Shown piece by piece: positions 10,089 to 19,459 of a stretch of 64,000 nt of DNA. Position numbers and translations under genes: made by a program. The stretch spans positions 1 through 64,000 of the forward strand of contig CAIYNU010000019.1 of assembly GCA_903927615.1 (NCBI GenBank), in the 5' to 3' direction. Below the pieces are notes generated by a model. It searched no databases, was not told the origin of the DNA, and worked only from the letters and a program-made list of their open reading frames with translations. The DNA is from an uncultured Rhodospirillales bacterium (GTDB lineage: Bacteria; Pseudomonadota; Alphaproteobacteria; Azospirillales; Azospirillaceae). How positions within the stretch are numbered: the first letter of the stretch is position 1; the number at the start of each line of letters is the position of its first letter.

Positions 10089-11141
10089 CTACCGTCCCAG
10101 AGTCTTGCGCGGATCAAAGGCGTCACGCACCGCTTCGCCGACAAAGATCAACAGGCTCAGCATGGTGGCCAGGACCACAAACGCCGTCAGCCCCAGCCAT
10201 GGCGCCTGGAGGTTATTTTTACCCTGGGACAGCAATTCGCCTAACGAAGGCGATCCCGGCGGCAGTCCGAAACCGAGAAAGTCCAGTGCGGTCAGGGTGG
10301 TGATCGAGCCGTTGAGAATGAACGGCAGAAAGGTCAGGGTGGCCACCATGGCGTTGGGCAGCATGTGCCGGACCATAATGGTCAGATTGCCGGCGCCCAA
10401 GGCGCGGGCGGCGCGAATATAGTCAAAATTGCGGGCGCGCAGGAATTCGGCGCGCACCACCGGCACCAGCGACATCCAACTGAACAGCAACAGCAAGCCC
10501 AGCAGCCACCAGAAATTCGGCGTGACCACCGAGGCGAGGATGATCAACAGATAAAGCGTCGGCATTCCCGACCAGATTTCGATGAACCGCTGAAACAGCA
10601 GATCGGTCAAACCCCCGAAGTAGCCCTGCACCGCCCCGGCCGCCACCCCGATCAGGGACGCGAACAGCGTCAGGGCCAGCCCGAACAGGACCGAGATGCG
10701 AAAGCCGTAGATCAGGCGGGCCACCACATCCCGGCCCTGGTCGTCGGTTCCCAGCCAGTTTTCCGCCGAGGGCGGTGCGGGCGCCGGCACCGGCAGGTCA
10801 TAGTTGATGGTCCGGTAGGAATACGGAATCAACGGCCACACCATCCAACCCTTGGCCGAAATCAATTGTCGGACATACGGGTCCCGATAATCGGTCTCGG
10901 TCTGAAACTCGCCGCCGAAGATGGTTTCCGGATAAGCCGTGAAAATCGGCAGATAGGTATGGCCCTCGAACCGGATCAGCAGCGGTTTGTCGTTGGCGAT
11001 CAACTCGGCGAACAGACTGCCGGTGAACAACGCCAGGAACAGCCACAAGGACCAGAACCCGCGGCCGTTGGCCCGGAAATGATGCAGTCGCCGTCGGGTC
11101 ATGGGCGTGACCCGGAAGCCCAGCACGCGATCCGGGATCAT
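10089..11141 (-). CDS. yejE: Peptide ABC transporter permease YejE
   Basis: A 350-residue inner-membrane permease of the oligopeptide type. It has an N-terminal membrane segment ([20 protein letters not shown]), a large periplasmic loop typical of YejE ([14 protein letters not shown]), the conserved [12 protein letters not shown], then about five membrane helices. The ATPase-docking EAA region is around [20 protein letters not shown]. The start at 11141 overlaps the yejB stop by four bases (ATGA). It is the last gene of the peptide-transport run; no yejF ATPase gene follows, which is unusual. Confidence 0.92.
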   Translation of the reverse strand: MIPDRVLGFRVTPMTRRRLHHFRANGRGFWSLWLFLALFTGSLFAELIANDKPLLIRFEGHTYLPIFTAYPETIFGGEFQTETDYRDPYVRQLISAKGWMVWPLIPYSYRTINYDLPVPAPAPPSAENWLGTDDQGRDVVARLIYGFRISVLFGLALTLFASLIGVAAGAVQGYFGGLTDLLFQRFIEIWSGMPTLYLLIILASVVTPNFWWLLGLLLLFSWMSLVPVVRAEFLRARNFDYIRAARALGAGNLTIMVRHMLPNAMVATLTFLPFILNGSITTLTALDFLGFGLPPGSPSLGELLSQGKNNLQAPWLGLTAFVVLATMLSLLIFVGEAVRDAFDPRKTLGR

Positions 11142-12250
11142 GACCGGCGCGCCTCGAAATCGATCCGCGGGTCCACCGCCACGTACATCAGGTCCCCGAT
11201 CAGATTCATCACCAGCCCCAGCAGGGTAAAGAAGTACAGGGTGCCGAACATCAACGGATAATCCCGGGTGATGGCGGCTTCGTAGCCCTGAAGGCCAAGC
11301 CCGTCCAGGGAGAAAATCACCTCGATCAGCAGGTTGCTGGTGAACAGGAGGTGGATGAAGGCCGCCGGAAAGCCGGCGATGACGATCAGCATGGCGTTGC
11401 GGAAGACGTGGCCGTAAAGCACCCGACGCTCGGTCAGACCTTTGGCCCGGGCGGTGATCACGTACTGTTTGTTGATCTCTTCCAGAAACGAATTTTTGGT
11501 CAGCATGGTCAGGCTGGCAAAACCACCCACCAGCAGCGCCGTTACCGGCAACGCCAGATGCCACAAGTAGTCAAGCCCCTGCTGCCACCAGGGCAGCGTC
11601 GCCCAGTCGTCGGAGACCAGGCCGCGCAACGGAAACCAGGAAAAATAGCTGCCGCCGGCAAACAGCACGATCAACAGCACGGCGAACAGAAAGCCGGGAA
11701 TGGCGTAGCCCACGATGACCACGGCGCTGGTCCAGACATCGAACCGCGAGCCGTCCAGAATCGCCTTGCGGATGCCCAGCGGGATCGACACCAGATAGAT
11801 CAGCAGCGTGGTCCACAACCCCAAAGAAATCGAGACCGGCAGCTTGGCCAGCACCAGATCCACCACACGCTGATCCCGGAAGTAGCTTTTGCCGAAATCG
11901 AACGCCAGATAATGACTCATCATCAGCAGGAATCGCTCGGGCAAGGGTTTGTCGAAGCCGAATTCCTGTTCCAGTTGTTTGATGAATTGAGGATCCAGGC
12001 CGCGCGCGCCCCGGTATCGGCTGACCGTGCTGTCGCCCGCGAATTGCCCCTGAAGCGCCCGCCCCTGAAGGTCGCCGGTGGCCGAGCCGCCGATCCGGGC
12101 GGTGGCATCAACGGCGGTGCCCTGAAGTTGAGCAATGATTTGCTCGATCGGCCCGCCCGGGGCCAATTGCACGATGACGAAATTGACCACCATGATTCCG
12201 AACAAGGTCGGAATGATCAGCAATAACCGCCGGAGGGCATAAGCCAGCAT
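11138..12250 (-). CDS. yejB: Peptide ABC transporter permease YejB
   Basis: A 370-residue inner-membrane permease with the family N-terminus ([19 protein letters not shown]) and the usual long first periplasmic loop with [16 protein letters not shown]. The EAA-like block [20 protein letters not shown] comes late in the protein. It forms the translocation pore with YejE. It overlaps yejE by four bases, but is separated from yejA by about 110 bases of tandem hairpins that could lower its expression relative to the binding protein. Confidence 0.92.
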   Translation of the reverse strand: MLAYALRRLLLIIPTLFGIMVVNFVIVQLAPGGPIEQIIAQLQGTAVDATARIGGSATGDLQGRALQGQFAGDSTVSRYRGARGLDPQFIKQLEQEFGFDKPLPERFLLMMSHYLAFDFGKSYFRDQRVVDLVLAKLPVSISLGLWTTLLIYLVSIPLGIRKAILDGSRFDVWTSAVVIVGYAIPGFLFAVLLIVLFAGGSYFSWFPLRGLVSDDWATLPWWQQGLDYLWHLALPVTALLVGGFASLTMLTKNSFLEEINKQYVITARAKGLTERRVLYGHVFRNAMLIVIAGFPAAFIHLLFTSNLLIEVIFSLDGLGLQGYEAAITRDYPLMFGTLYFFTLLGLVMNLIGDLMYVAVDPRIDFEARRS

Positions 12251-12264
12251 GATAGGGTTTTCTT

Positions 12265-12350
12265 ACCGTCACGGGGTCCGGGGCGGTCGACCCCGGGTGG
12301 GGTCCGGAGCCAGCGACCCCGGGTGGGGTCCGGGGAAAACATCCCCGGAC
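12265..12350. repeat. Tandem GC hairpins between yejA and yejB
   Basis: A 20-base unit (CGACCCCGGGTGGGGTCCGG) occurs at 12288-12307 and again at 12314-12333, a 26-base period. Each unit folds on itself (GACCCC, loop GGGT, GGGGTC). An upstream partner (GGGGTCCGG) and a downstream CCGGGG/CCCCGG pair extend the structure. The position, just after a binding-protein gene and before its permeases, is the same as that of the malE-malF intergenic repeat. Confidence 0.65.
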
Positions 12351-12362
12351 TTTCGGACTGAT

Positions 12363-14171
12363 CTACCGATGCAACGCGGCATCCTTGGCGCTGTCAACCC
12401 ACCAGGTGCTCTCAAACGGCAACCCATACCGGGCCGGGGTGGCCGGATGGCCGAACCGGTTCCAGTAGGCGATGCGATGCCGGTCATTGTGCCACTGGGG
12501 AATCACGTACCAGTTCCACAGCAGCACGCGGTCCAGGGCCCGGGTCGTGGCCACCAGGGTGTCGCGATCCGGTGCGGCGATCAGCTTGTCCACCAACTCA
12601 TCCACCACCGGGTCGTGGACGCCGGCCCGATTGAGGCTGCCGTCCTGGCTGGCGGCCGCCGAAGTCCAGTATTCGCGTTGCTCGTTCCCCGGAGACAGGG
12701 ATTGTCCGATGGTGTCCATGATCATATCGAAGTCGAATGCGTTCAACCGGTTTTGATACTGGGCCGAGTCCACCATCCGGACGTTGGCGGTGATGCCGGC
12801 GCGCGCAAGGTTGCGCAGGTAAGGTTGGGTAATCCGGTCGTAAATCGGCTGGTCCAGCAGAATCTCGAAGGTTAACGGCGCGCCGCTGGCCTGATTGACC
12901 AACTTGCCGTCCCGCAGCCCCCAGCCGGCCTTGGCCAGCAGGTCAAGGGCGGTGCGCAGATTCTGGCGGATCGTGCCGCTGCCGTCGGTGGCGGGCGGCA
13001 CGAAGGCCTGGCTGAACACCGGGTCGGGCTCGCGCCCGCGATAGGGCTCGAGAATCGCCAATTCGGCCGGGGTCGGCGGTCCCTCGGCGGCCAGCTCGGA
13101 ATTCGAGAAAAAGCTGGTGGTACGCTGGTATTGTCCGTACATGAGGTTGGTGCGGGTCCATTCGAAGTCGAACAGCCACGCCAGTGCCTCCCGCACACGC
13201 CGGTCCTGGAACACCGGCCGCCGGGTGTTGAACACGAAGCCCTGCATGCCTTGGGGGTCCTGGTGCTTGATTTCCTCCCGGACGATCCGGCCGTCGGCGA
13301 CCGCCGGACTCTCGTAACCGGTGGCCCAGTTCTTGGCGCTGTTTTCCACGCGAACGTCGATCGCGCCGGCCTTGAAGGCCTCGAAGGCCACGTCGGCGTC
13401 GCGGTAATAGTCGTAACGGATCGTGTCGAAATTGTACCGGCCGTGGCTGAACGCCAGGTCCTGGCCCCACCAATCCTTGACCCGGCGATAGCTGATGGTG
13501 CGGCCGGCGTCGACCTCGGCCACTTCGTAGGGGCCGCTGCCGATCAGCGGCGTCAGCGTGGTGGCGTTGAACGGGTGGTCTTTGGTGAAGGCATGCTTCG
13601 GCAGTACCGGCAACTGCCCCATGATCAGGGGCAATTCCCGATTGCCGGTGCCGGTGAAGAGGAAACGGACGGCGTTCGGGCCGATTTGCTCGGCTTTGGC
13701 GACGTTGGCGTAATAGAGCCGGTATTGCGGGTGGCCCTGGTCGCGCAGCGTCTCAAAGCTCCAGATCACGTCCTCGACCGTCACCGGGGTGCCGTCATGG
13801 AAGCGCGCTTGGGGCCGCAGGGTGTAGGCGACCCAACTGCGATCGGGCGCCACCTCGATGGTTTCAGCCAACCGGCCGTACTCGCTGAAGGGCTCGTCGC
13901 TGGTGCCCTCGGTCAGGGTGTCGAAGACCATGCCGCCGCCGGCGGCGGCGACCCCGCGCAGGATGAACGGGTTAAGGCTGTCGAAGGCGCCGACCACGGC
14001 CAGCCGCAACGCGCCGCCTTTGGGCGCCGCGGGATCGGCGTAGTCCAAATGACTGGCATCGGCCGGGTATTTGGGAGTGCCATAAAGCGCCAACCCGGAA
14101 ACCCCGTCGGCCAGGGCCGGGCAGGCCTGGACCAGGACAAACAGGCCGACCAGGCCAAGACGACGGATCAT
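12363..14171 (-). CDS. yejA: Periplasmic peptide-binding protein YejA
   Basis: A 602-residue extracellular solute-binding protein (family 5), close to the usual YejA length. Start at 14171 gives a signal peptide (MIRRLGLVGLFVLVQACPALADG) with cleavage expected after PALA. Family blocks follow: GGALRLAVVGAFDSLNPF, SWVAYTLRPQARFHDGTPVT and GSGPYEVAEVDAGRTISYRR. The start overlaps the end of the upstream ABC gene by four bases. The protein should capture peptides, possibly host or microbial antimicrobial peptides, and deliver them to YejBE. Confidence 0.92.
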   Translation of the reverse strand: MIRRLGLVGLFVLVQACPALADGVSGLALYGTPKYPADASHLDYADPAAPKGGALRLAVVGAFDSLNPFILRGVAAAGGGMVFDTLTEGTSDEPFSEYGRLAETIEVAPDRSWVAYTLRPQARFHDGTPVTVEDVIWSFETLRDQGHPQYRLYYANVAKAEQIGPNAVRFLFTGTGNRELPLIMGQLPVLPKHAFTKDHPFNATTLTPLIGSGPYEVAEVDAGRTISYRRVKDWWGQDLAFSHGRYNFDTIRYDYYRDADVAFEAFKAGAIDVRVENSAKNWATGYESPAVADGRIVREEIKHQDPQGMQGFVFNTRRPVFQDRRVREALAWLFDFEWTRTNLMYGQYQRTTSFFSNSELAAEGPPTPAELAILEPYRGREPDPVFSQAFVPPATDGSGTIRQNLRTALDLLAKAGWGLRDGKLVNQASGAPLTFEILLDQPIYDRITQPYLRNLARAGITANVRMVDSAQYQNRLNAFDFDMIMDTIGQSLSPGNEQREYWTSAAASQDGSLNRAGVHDPVVDELVDKLIAAPDRDTLVATTRALDRVLLWNWYVIPQWHNDRHRIAYWNRFGHPATPARYGLPFESTWWVDSAKDAALHR

Positions 14172-16054
14172 GGGACCTCGCTGGAAACGGGTGAGGCCTC
14201 GAGGCCCCAGTGGGGCGTCAAGACCGGGCTTTGGGGCGCAACGCCCCCGGTGACCGAGGGCGTGACGACCAGACACCGGTCATGATAGGACGCCAGGACG
14301 GCCCGATGACCGATGCTGATCACGGTAGTGTCGGGCAGCCGCTCGCGCAAGAGCCCATAAAGCAAGGCTTCGGTGGCGGGATCGCAGGCGGCGGTGGCCT
14401 CATCCAGAAACAGCCAGTTGGGCCGGTGCAGCACGGCGCGGGCGAAGGCCAGCCGCTGCTGCTCGCCCGGCGAAAGTCGCTGCGCCCAATGGTCGATTTG
14501 CTCGAGCCGCTCGGCCAGAGCCGGCAGGCCGCACGCCACCAGCGCCTCGCGCACCGCGGCGGCCGGGAACCGGTCGGCGGGCGCCGGGAAGCAGACCGCG
14601 GCGTGCAGGCTGCCGATGGGCAGATACGGTTTTTGCGGCAGGAACAGCGGACGGGCGTCCTCGGGCAGGCAGATGCGGCCGCTGCCATATGGCCACAGGC
14701 CGGCCAGCGCCCGGAACAGGGTGCTTTTGCCCGAGCCGCTGGGGCCTGAAATCAGCACGGACTCGCCGGCTTTGAACACCGCCCCGGCCTGGACCAGCGG
14801 GACCGGCGTTTGGGTTTCGGGTTCGGCGGCGGGCAGCGGGAACAGCGGTCCCAGCGCGGCCCCGGGTGCCGCCGGCACCGGCGCCGTGCCGGCCGGCGGC
14901 AGCGCCAGCGTGAGGTCGTCGAGGATCAGCACCCGGGCCGGCGCGACCTCGCGCACGATGCCGGGGCTGAGTTGGGCTGCTGCCCGGGCCGCGGCGATGG
15001 AGGCGCGAAAGCTGGTCAACCGGTCCACGGTGGCGCGCCATTCGGCCAGGGACACATAGGCCTCGACGAACCAGCTCAGCGATTCCTGAACCTGGCCGAA
15101 GGCGTTGGCGGTTTGCATCAGCCCGCCCAGTTCCATCGCGCCCGAAAAATAGCGGGGCGCGGCCACCAGATAGGGAAAGATCACCGCCACCTGGGCGTAA
15201 CCGGTGGTGAACCAGGTCAACCGTTTGCGGCAACTCATGATGCCCAGCCAGTTGCCCACCACATTGCCGAAACGGTCCCGGAAGGCGGCCAGCTCCGGAA
15301 TTTCGCCGCGATAGAGCGCCACCCCTTCGGCGTTCTCGCGCAGCCGAACCAGGGAGAAGCGGAAATCGGCTTCGAACCGCTGTTGCTGGAAATTGAGCCG
15401 GGCCAGCGGCCGGCCGATGACCTGGGTCAGACCGCTGCCCAGCACGGCGTACAGCAGCGCCACCCACACCATGTAACCCGGAATGGTGAAGGTGGCGCCG
15501 CCCAGCGGGATCGACAGGTCGCCCGAAAGCGCCCACAGGATGCCGATGAACGAGACCAGCGTCACCACGGCGCTGAGCAGGCCGAGCGACAGGCGCAAGG
15601 TGGCCTCGACAAACGCCTGAAGGTCGTCGGCAATGCGCTGGTCGGGGTTGTCGGTGCCCCGGGACGCCACTTGCAGGCGGTAATAGGCCTGGCCGGCCAT
15701 CCAGTCTTCCAGATAATGCTCGGTCAGCCAGCGGCGCCAGCGAATCTGCAACATCAGGTTCAAATACATTTGATAGACCGCGACCACGATGAACAACGCC
15801 GCGAGCCAACTGAAGCGGAACATCTGATGAAAAAACTCGTCGGTGTCCTTATGTTCTAGCGAGTTATAAAACAAATTGTTCCAATCATTAAATACGACAT
15901 TGAGATACACCGCTCCCAGGTTGAGCCCGACGATCACCGCCAGCAGCGCCCAGGCCGACCAGCGTTCTTCCGAAACCCAATAGGGTCGCGCCAGCACCCA
16001 CATCTCGCGGAGAAAGGCCCCCGTCATATGCAGGTTGTGCCTGAACTGCGCCAT
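14168..16054 (-). CDS. BacA/BclA- or YddA-like ABC transporter, fused membrane and ATPase domains
   Basis: A 628-residue protein with an SbmA/BacA-type membrane domain (PF06472-like) followed by an ABC ATPase. Membrane part: ARPYWVSEERWSAWALL, VFNDWNNLFYNSL, LQIRWRRWLTEHYLEDWM. ATPase part: Walker A GPSGSGKST (about residue 440), signature LSPGEQQRLAFARAVLHR, Walker B WLFLDEATAACD and switch His in ISIGHR. Members of this family move peptides or cobalamin-like cargo. It is the first gene of a run with yejA, yejB and yejE, which suggests peptide uptake. Whether it imports independently or is functionally linked to YejABE cannot be read from sequence. Confidence 0.85.
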   Translation of the reverse strand: MAQFRHNLHMTGAFLREMWVLARPYWVSEERWSAWALLAVIVGLNLGAVYLNVVFNDWNNLFYNSLEHKDTDEFFHQMFRFSWLAALFIVVAVYQMYLNLMLQIRWRRWLTEHYLEDWMAGQAYYRLQVASRGTDNPDQRIADDLQAFVEATLRLSLGLLSAVVTLVSFIGILWALSGDLSIPLGGATFTIPGYMVWVALLYAVLGSGLTQVIGRPLARLNFQQQRFEADFRFSLVRLRENAEGVALYRGEIPELAAFRDRFGNVVGNWLGIMSCRKRLTWFTTGYAQVAVIFPYLVAAPRYFSGAMELGGLMQTANAFGQVQESLSWFVEAYVSLAEWRATVDRLTSFRASIAAARAAAQLSPGIVREVAPARVLILDDLTLALPPAGTAPVPAAPGAALGPLFPLPAAEPETQTPVPLVQAGAVFKAGESVLISGPSGSGKSTLFRALAGLWPYGSGRICLPEDARPLFLPQKPYLPIGSLHAAVCFPAPADRFPAAAVREALVACGLPALAERLEQIDHWAQRLSPGEQQRLAFARAVLHRPNWLFLDEATAACDPATEALLYGLLRERLPDTTVISIGHRAVLASYHDRCLVVTPSVTGGVAPQSPVLTPHWGLEASPVSSEVP

Positions 16055-16278
16055 CGTGTTGTCCCCTGTTCGCCCGCGGCTCCCGCGCCCGTCTGCCTGG
16101 CCGGCGGCCGAGTGAAGCGCAAAGGCCAGTCCGAGGCAAGGACTCCGAGGCCGGGATGGTCTGTTCGCTTCCCATGATTTCGGGCCACCGAGGTTTCTTC
16201 CGGGGACGTCGGGAATAAACGCGGCCAGACCGCGGTAGGACCGGGGGAAGGGTCAACAGCAGTCGGGAAGGAAGTTCC

Positions 16279-17208
16279 ATGGATCATCAGACGGACCGCC
16301 GCCTCAACCGGCGCGGCGCGCTCAAGTGCCTGGCGTGGGCCGGCACCGGTGTCTTGTGGACGGTCAGCGGCGGCATCCCGCGATCGTTCGCGCTCGGGGC
16401 CGAGGCCGTTTCCGGGGCGGGGTTCAGTTTCATCCAGATCAGCGACAGTCATATCGGCTTCAACAAGGCGGCTAACCCGGACGTTGGCGGCAGTTTGCGC
16501 CAGGCCATCGCCCGCATCAATGCCATGCCGGTGCCGCCGGCCTTCGTGGTTCATACCGGCGACCTCACCCATCTGTCGAAGCCCGCGGAGTTCGACATGG
16601 CGGCGGAGATTCTCAAGGACCTCAAGGTTGCCCAGGTCCATCATGTGCCGGGCGAGCACGACGTTCTGGACGGCGACGTCAAAGGGTATCTGGCCCGCTA
16701 TGGCCAGGGCACCCGGGGCGACGGCTGGTACAGCTTCGATCAGGGGGGAGTCCATTTCGTGGCACTGGTCAATGTGCTCAATCTCCGGCCGAGTGGCGCG
16801 GGTTTCCTCGGGCATGACCAGTTGGACTGGCTGGAAAACGATCTCGCTGGCCGCTCCGCCGAAACCCCGGTGGTGGTCCTGGCCCACATGCCCCTGTGGC
16901 CGGCCTATGATCAATGGGGATGGGCGACCGACGATGCCGCCCAGGCCCTGACTTACCTCCGGCGCTTCGGTTCGGTCACGGTCCTGAATGGCCACATCCA
17001 TCAGGTGATGCAGGCGGTGGAGGGCCAGATCTCGTTTCACACCGCCCTGTCCACCGCCTATCCTCAACCGGCACCGGGCACGGCGCCGTCGCCCGGGCCG
17101 CTTGCCGTGCCGGCCGCAGAGTTGGGCCGCCACATCGGGCTGCGCTCGGTGACGGTCCGGTCCGCCGCCGGACCGCTGGCCCTGACCGACCAGCCGCTGG
17201 CGTCGTGA
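16279..17208 (+). CDS. Tat-exported metallophosphoesterase
   Basis: A 309-residue calcineurin-like phosphoesterase. The N-terminus has a twin-arginine pattern (LNRRGALKCLAWAGTGV) followed by a hydrophobic stretch, so export through Tat is likely. Metal-binding blocks: QISDSHIGF, VHTGDLTH, VPGEHD (Glu where many relatives have Asn in GNHD), LAHMPLW and NGHIHQV. It is followed after 17 bases by a cupredoxin gene, with a ribosome binding site between them, so the two probably form one transcript. The substrate is unknown. The pair faces an ECF sigma/anti-sigma pair on the other strand. Confidence 0.88.
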   Translation: MDHQTDRRLNRRGALKCLAWAGTGVLWTVSGGIPRSFALGAEAVSGAGFSFIQISDSHIGFNKAANPDVGGSLRQAIARINAMPVPPAFVVHTGDLTHLSKPAEFDMAAEILKDLKVAQVHHVPGEHDVLDGDVKGYLARYGQGTRGDGWYSFDQGGVHFVALVNVLNLRPSGAGFLGHDQLDWLENDLAGRSAETPVVVLAHMPLWPAYDQWGWATDDAAQALTYLRRFGSVTVLNGHIHQVMQAVEGQISFHTALSTAYPQPAPGTAPSPGPLAVPAAELGRHIGLRSVTVRSAAGPLALTDQPLAS

Positions 17209-17225
17209 ACCAAGGAGACGGAACC

Positions 17226-17552
17226 ATGACCGTGAGTATCAAACCCGTCCTCGCTGTGGCGGGCGGGCTGTTGTGGGGGGTGGTCGCCGGCGTGATGCCG
17301 GCCGCCGCTGCCGAGATCACCGTGAAAGATTTCGCCTTCCTGCCCGCCACCACCGAGATTGCCAGCGGTCAGACGGTGACCTGGACCAACACCGACGACG
17401 AACCCCATCAGGTGATGGCCGGTGATAAAAGCTTCCGATCACCGGCGCTGGATACCGGAGAGAAATTCAGCGTCACCTTTACCAAGCCGGGAACATACAG
17501 TTATTACTGTCCTATTCACCCACGCATGACCGGGTCCGTGATCGTTCATTGA
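17226..17552 (+). CDS. Cupredoxin, amicyanin/plastocyanin-like periplasmic copper protein
   Basis: A 108-residue protein with a signal peptide ending in PAAAA and a single cupredoxin domain. The type-1 copper ligands are visible: His in DDEPHQV, then Cys, His and Met in YYCPIHPRMTG. The ATG at 17226 has a good ribosome binding site (AAGGAGACGGAACC). It is a likely electron carrier or copper-binding stress protein in the periplasm. Its stop overlaps the anti-sigma factor stop on the opposite strand by seven bases. Confidence 0.9.
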   Translation: MTVSIKPVLAVAGGLLWGVVAGVMPAAAAEITVKDFAFLPATTEIASGQTVTWTNTDDEPHQVMAGDKSFRSPALDTGEKFSVTFTKPGTYSYYCPIHPRMTGSVIVH

Positions 17553-18340
17553 GCCGGCGGGGGACTGCGCAGCAAACGGGCGAACTCGAGAAGCTCGGTT
17601 CGTTCCAGGTCCGAGACCAGCCAGTCGGCCAGTCCCCCGTCACTCCAATACAGCACCGTGTAACCCCGCGTCGGGCTCGCCTCGTGAAGGCCGGCCGCAG
17701 CGCCGTCGGCCGGGGCGATGAACAGGTTGATGACGTGCTGGCGGCGGCGATAGACCAGGGCCGCCACCGGCCTCTGGTCGAGCACGTCGAGTCGACCCCC
17801 AGCCAGCGGGAATCCGACCGCCTCGAAGTCGCGCACCGGTGGCGCCAGGTCCAACCGGCCGTTGAACCATGGCTTGACCGTGTGGCGATCGGAGGAGGCG
17901 ATATCCATCAGGTGATTTTCCATCAGCGAGCGGATATGGGCGGACACCACCTGATCCTCGAGCGGCGCTCCGGGAACCGGGGCCAGCGTCAGCGTGATCA
18001 CCAGCGTCAGGGAGGCCGCCAGCGCGGCGCCGGACCCGAACCACCCCCACCGCCCCAAGCGCCCTGGATGACCCGACCGCCGGGCGCGGCCCCGGCCGGA
18101 CACCGGCGGCGCGGCGGCGGCGGCGGCCAGTTCGGCCAGGATGCGGGACCGTAAGGCGCCGGGCGCCCGGAAACAGTCGGCGTGTTCGCGGATGGCGCCT
18201 TGCGCCGTCTTCAGGGTGTGGAACGCCCGCCGGCACGGCGGACAGTGAGCGAGATGACCGTCGAGGGCTGCGGCCGGTTCCGCCGCCAACGCATCATCCA
18301 AACGGGATTGAAGCTGGGGGCGGGCTTGATTACAGTCCAC
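17546..18340 (-). CDS. Membrane anti-sigma factor with zinc-binding motif
   Basis: A 264-residue protein starting at GTG 18340, eleven bases inside the sigma-factor gene, which fits translational coupling. The N-terminal cytoplasmic domain contains HLAHCPPC (His-x3-Cys-x2-Cys), the ZAS anti-sigma signature. One membrane segment (GSGAALAASLTLVITLTLA) lies near the middle, and the periplasmic C-terminal domain includes an HLMDIASSDRHTVKPWF block seen in anti-sigma factors of this type. It should hold the ECF factor inactive until an envelope signal, perhaps copper or oxidative stress, is sensed. Confidence 0.85.
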   Translation of the reverse strand: MDCNQARPQLQSRLDDALAAEPAAALDGHLAHCPPCRRAFHTLKTAQGAIREHADCFRAPGALRSRILAELAAAAAAPPVSGRGRARRSGHPGRLGRWGWFGSGAALAASLTLVITLTLAPVPGAPLEDQVVSAHIRSLMENHLMDIASSDRHTVKPWFNGRLDLAPPVRDFEAVGFPLAGGRLDVLDQRPVAALVYRRRQHVINLFIAPADGAAAGLHEASPTRGYTVLYWSDGGLADWLVSDLERTELLEFARLLRSPPPAQ

Positions 18341-18884
18341 GGTCGCTCTCGCCCAGGTGACGGAACAGCCCGGCGCGCAGGCGGGCGCGGGCGCGCGACA
18401 GCCGCGACATGACCGTACCGATGGGAACCGCAAGAATGTCGGCGATCTCCCGATAAGCCAGTTCCTCCAGTTCACGCAAGACGATGACCTCCCGCAACGG
18501 CACCGGCAAGGCGGCGATGAGCCGGTTGACCAGGGTCCGGTCTTCGATCCGGGCGACCAGCGTCTCGGGATCACCGCCGCCGTCTTCGCCGGGGGGTGAG
18601 GTCGCCAGATCGAAATCGTCCTGGTCAAGGATGTAGACCTCGGCCGGCGGCCGATTATTCCGGAGCCACGTGTAACAGGTCTGGCGGACGATGGTCAGCA
18701 ACCAGGGACGGGCATTCTCGCCACGCAGGCCGGTCAGATACTTCAAGGCCCGGAGCATGGCCTCCTGGACCACATCGTCGGCATCTTGGGGATTGCGGGT
18801 GAGCCAGCGGGCCAGGTTGTAGGCGGCGTCCAGGTGCGGCAGCACCACCTGTTCGAACCGGCGGAGGGTCTCCGGATCGCTCAT
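18330..18884 (-). CDS. ECF-type RNA polymerase sigma factor
   Basis: A 184-residue group-4 sigma factor. Region 2 is visible as AAYNLARWLTRNPQDADDVV with QEAMLRALKYL and RPWLLTIVRQTCYTWLRNN; region 4 as LPVPLREVIVLRELEELAYR with EIADILAVPIGTVMSRLSRA. ATG 18884 is chosen because the sequence before it is arginine/proline-rich shadow and lies in the neighbouring gene. Its probable targets include the convergent phosphoesterase/cupredoxin pair; this is inferred from position only. Confidence 0.9.
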   Translation of the reverse strand: MSDPETLRRFEQVVLPHLDAAYNLARWLTRNPQDADDVVQEAMLRALKYLTGLRGENARPWLLTIVRQTCYTWLRNNRPPAEVYILDQDDFDLATSPPGEDGGGDPETLVARIEDRTLVNRLIAALPVPLREVIVLRELEELAYREIADILAVPIGTVMSRLSRARARLRAGLFRHLGESDRGL

Positions 18885-18897
18885 ACCGCCGTCGCCC

Positions 18898-19443
18898 CTA
18901 AAACGACGACTCGGGCTCCGCCAGGAACGCCAGTTCCTCGGGCGTGCTGTCGCGGCCGAGCACAGCGTTCCGGTGGGGGAAGCGCCCGAAGCGTTCGATG
19001 ATCCGGAGGTGGCGCTCGGCATAGGACACCAGATTGGGCCGGCCGATGCGATTGCGGATCAGGAACAGGGACAGCCGTTGGGCTTCCAGGGTCTCGGCAT
19101 GTTCAAAGGGCAGGTAAACGAACAGCCGGCGATCGGCCCGGAATCCCAGATCGTGGGCGTGATCGATCATATGGTGGGCCAGCGCCAACGCCTGGGCATC
19201 GGTGGCGAAGGCGGCGGCGGTATCGCGGAAGATGTTGCGCGGCACCTGATCGAACAGCAGCAGCAGGGCCAGGCACCCGGTCGGCGTCTGCCGCCAGGCC
19301 TCGAGAGCCCCGGCGGTCGCCTGCTGGTGACAGTCGAACAACAGCTCCCGCACCCGCCGGTCGAACTCGCCATCCCGGGCAAACCAGAACGGCCGGGTGG
19401 CGGGTGCGAACCAGAAGTCAAGAACCTCGAACGGCGTCGTCAT
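18898..19443 (-). CDS. DUF924 family protein
   Basis: A 181-residue protein with the family hallmarks VLDFWFAP at the N-terminus, LLLFDQVPRNIFRD in the middle and FVYLPFEHAE followed by FGRFPHRN near the end. The predicted structure is all-helical and TPR-like. The biochemical role is not known to me. It lies 13 bases ahead of the sigma-factor start and 16 bases after the pyrophosphatase stop, all on the same strand, so co-transcription is plausible. Confidence 0.85.
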   Translation of the reverse strand: MTTPFEVLDFWFAPATRPFWFARDGEFDRRVRELLFDCHQQATAGALEAWRQTPTGCLALLLLFDQVPRNIFRDTAAAFATDAQALALAHHMIDHAHDLGFRADRRLFVYLPFEHAETLEAQRLSLFLIRNRIGRPNLVSYAERHLRIIERFGRFPHRNAVLGRDSTPEELAFLAEPESSF

Positions 19444-19459
19444 TCCGGCCCGCCCGCCC

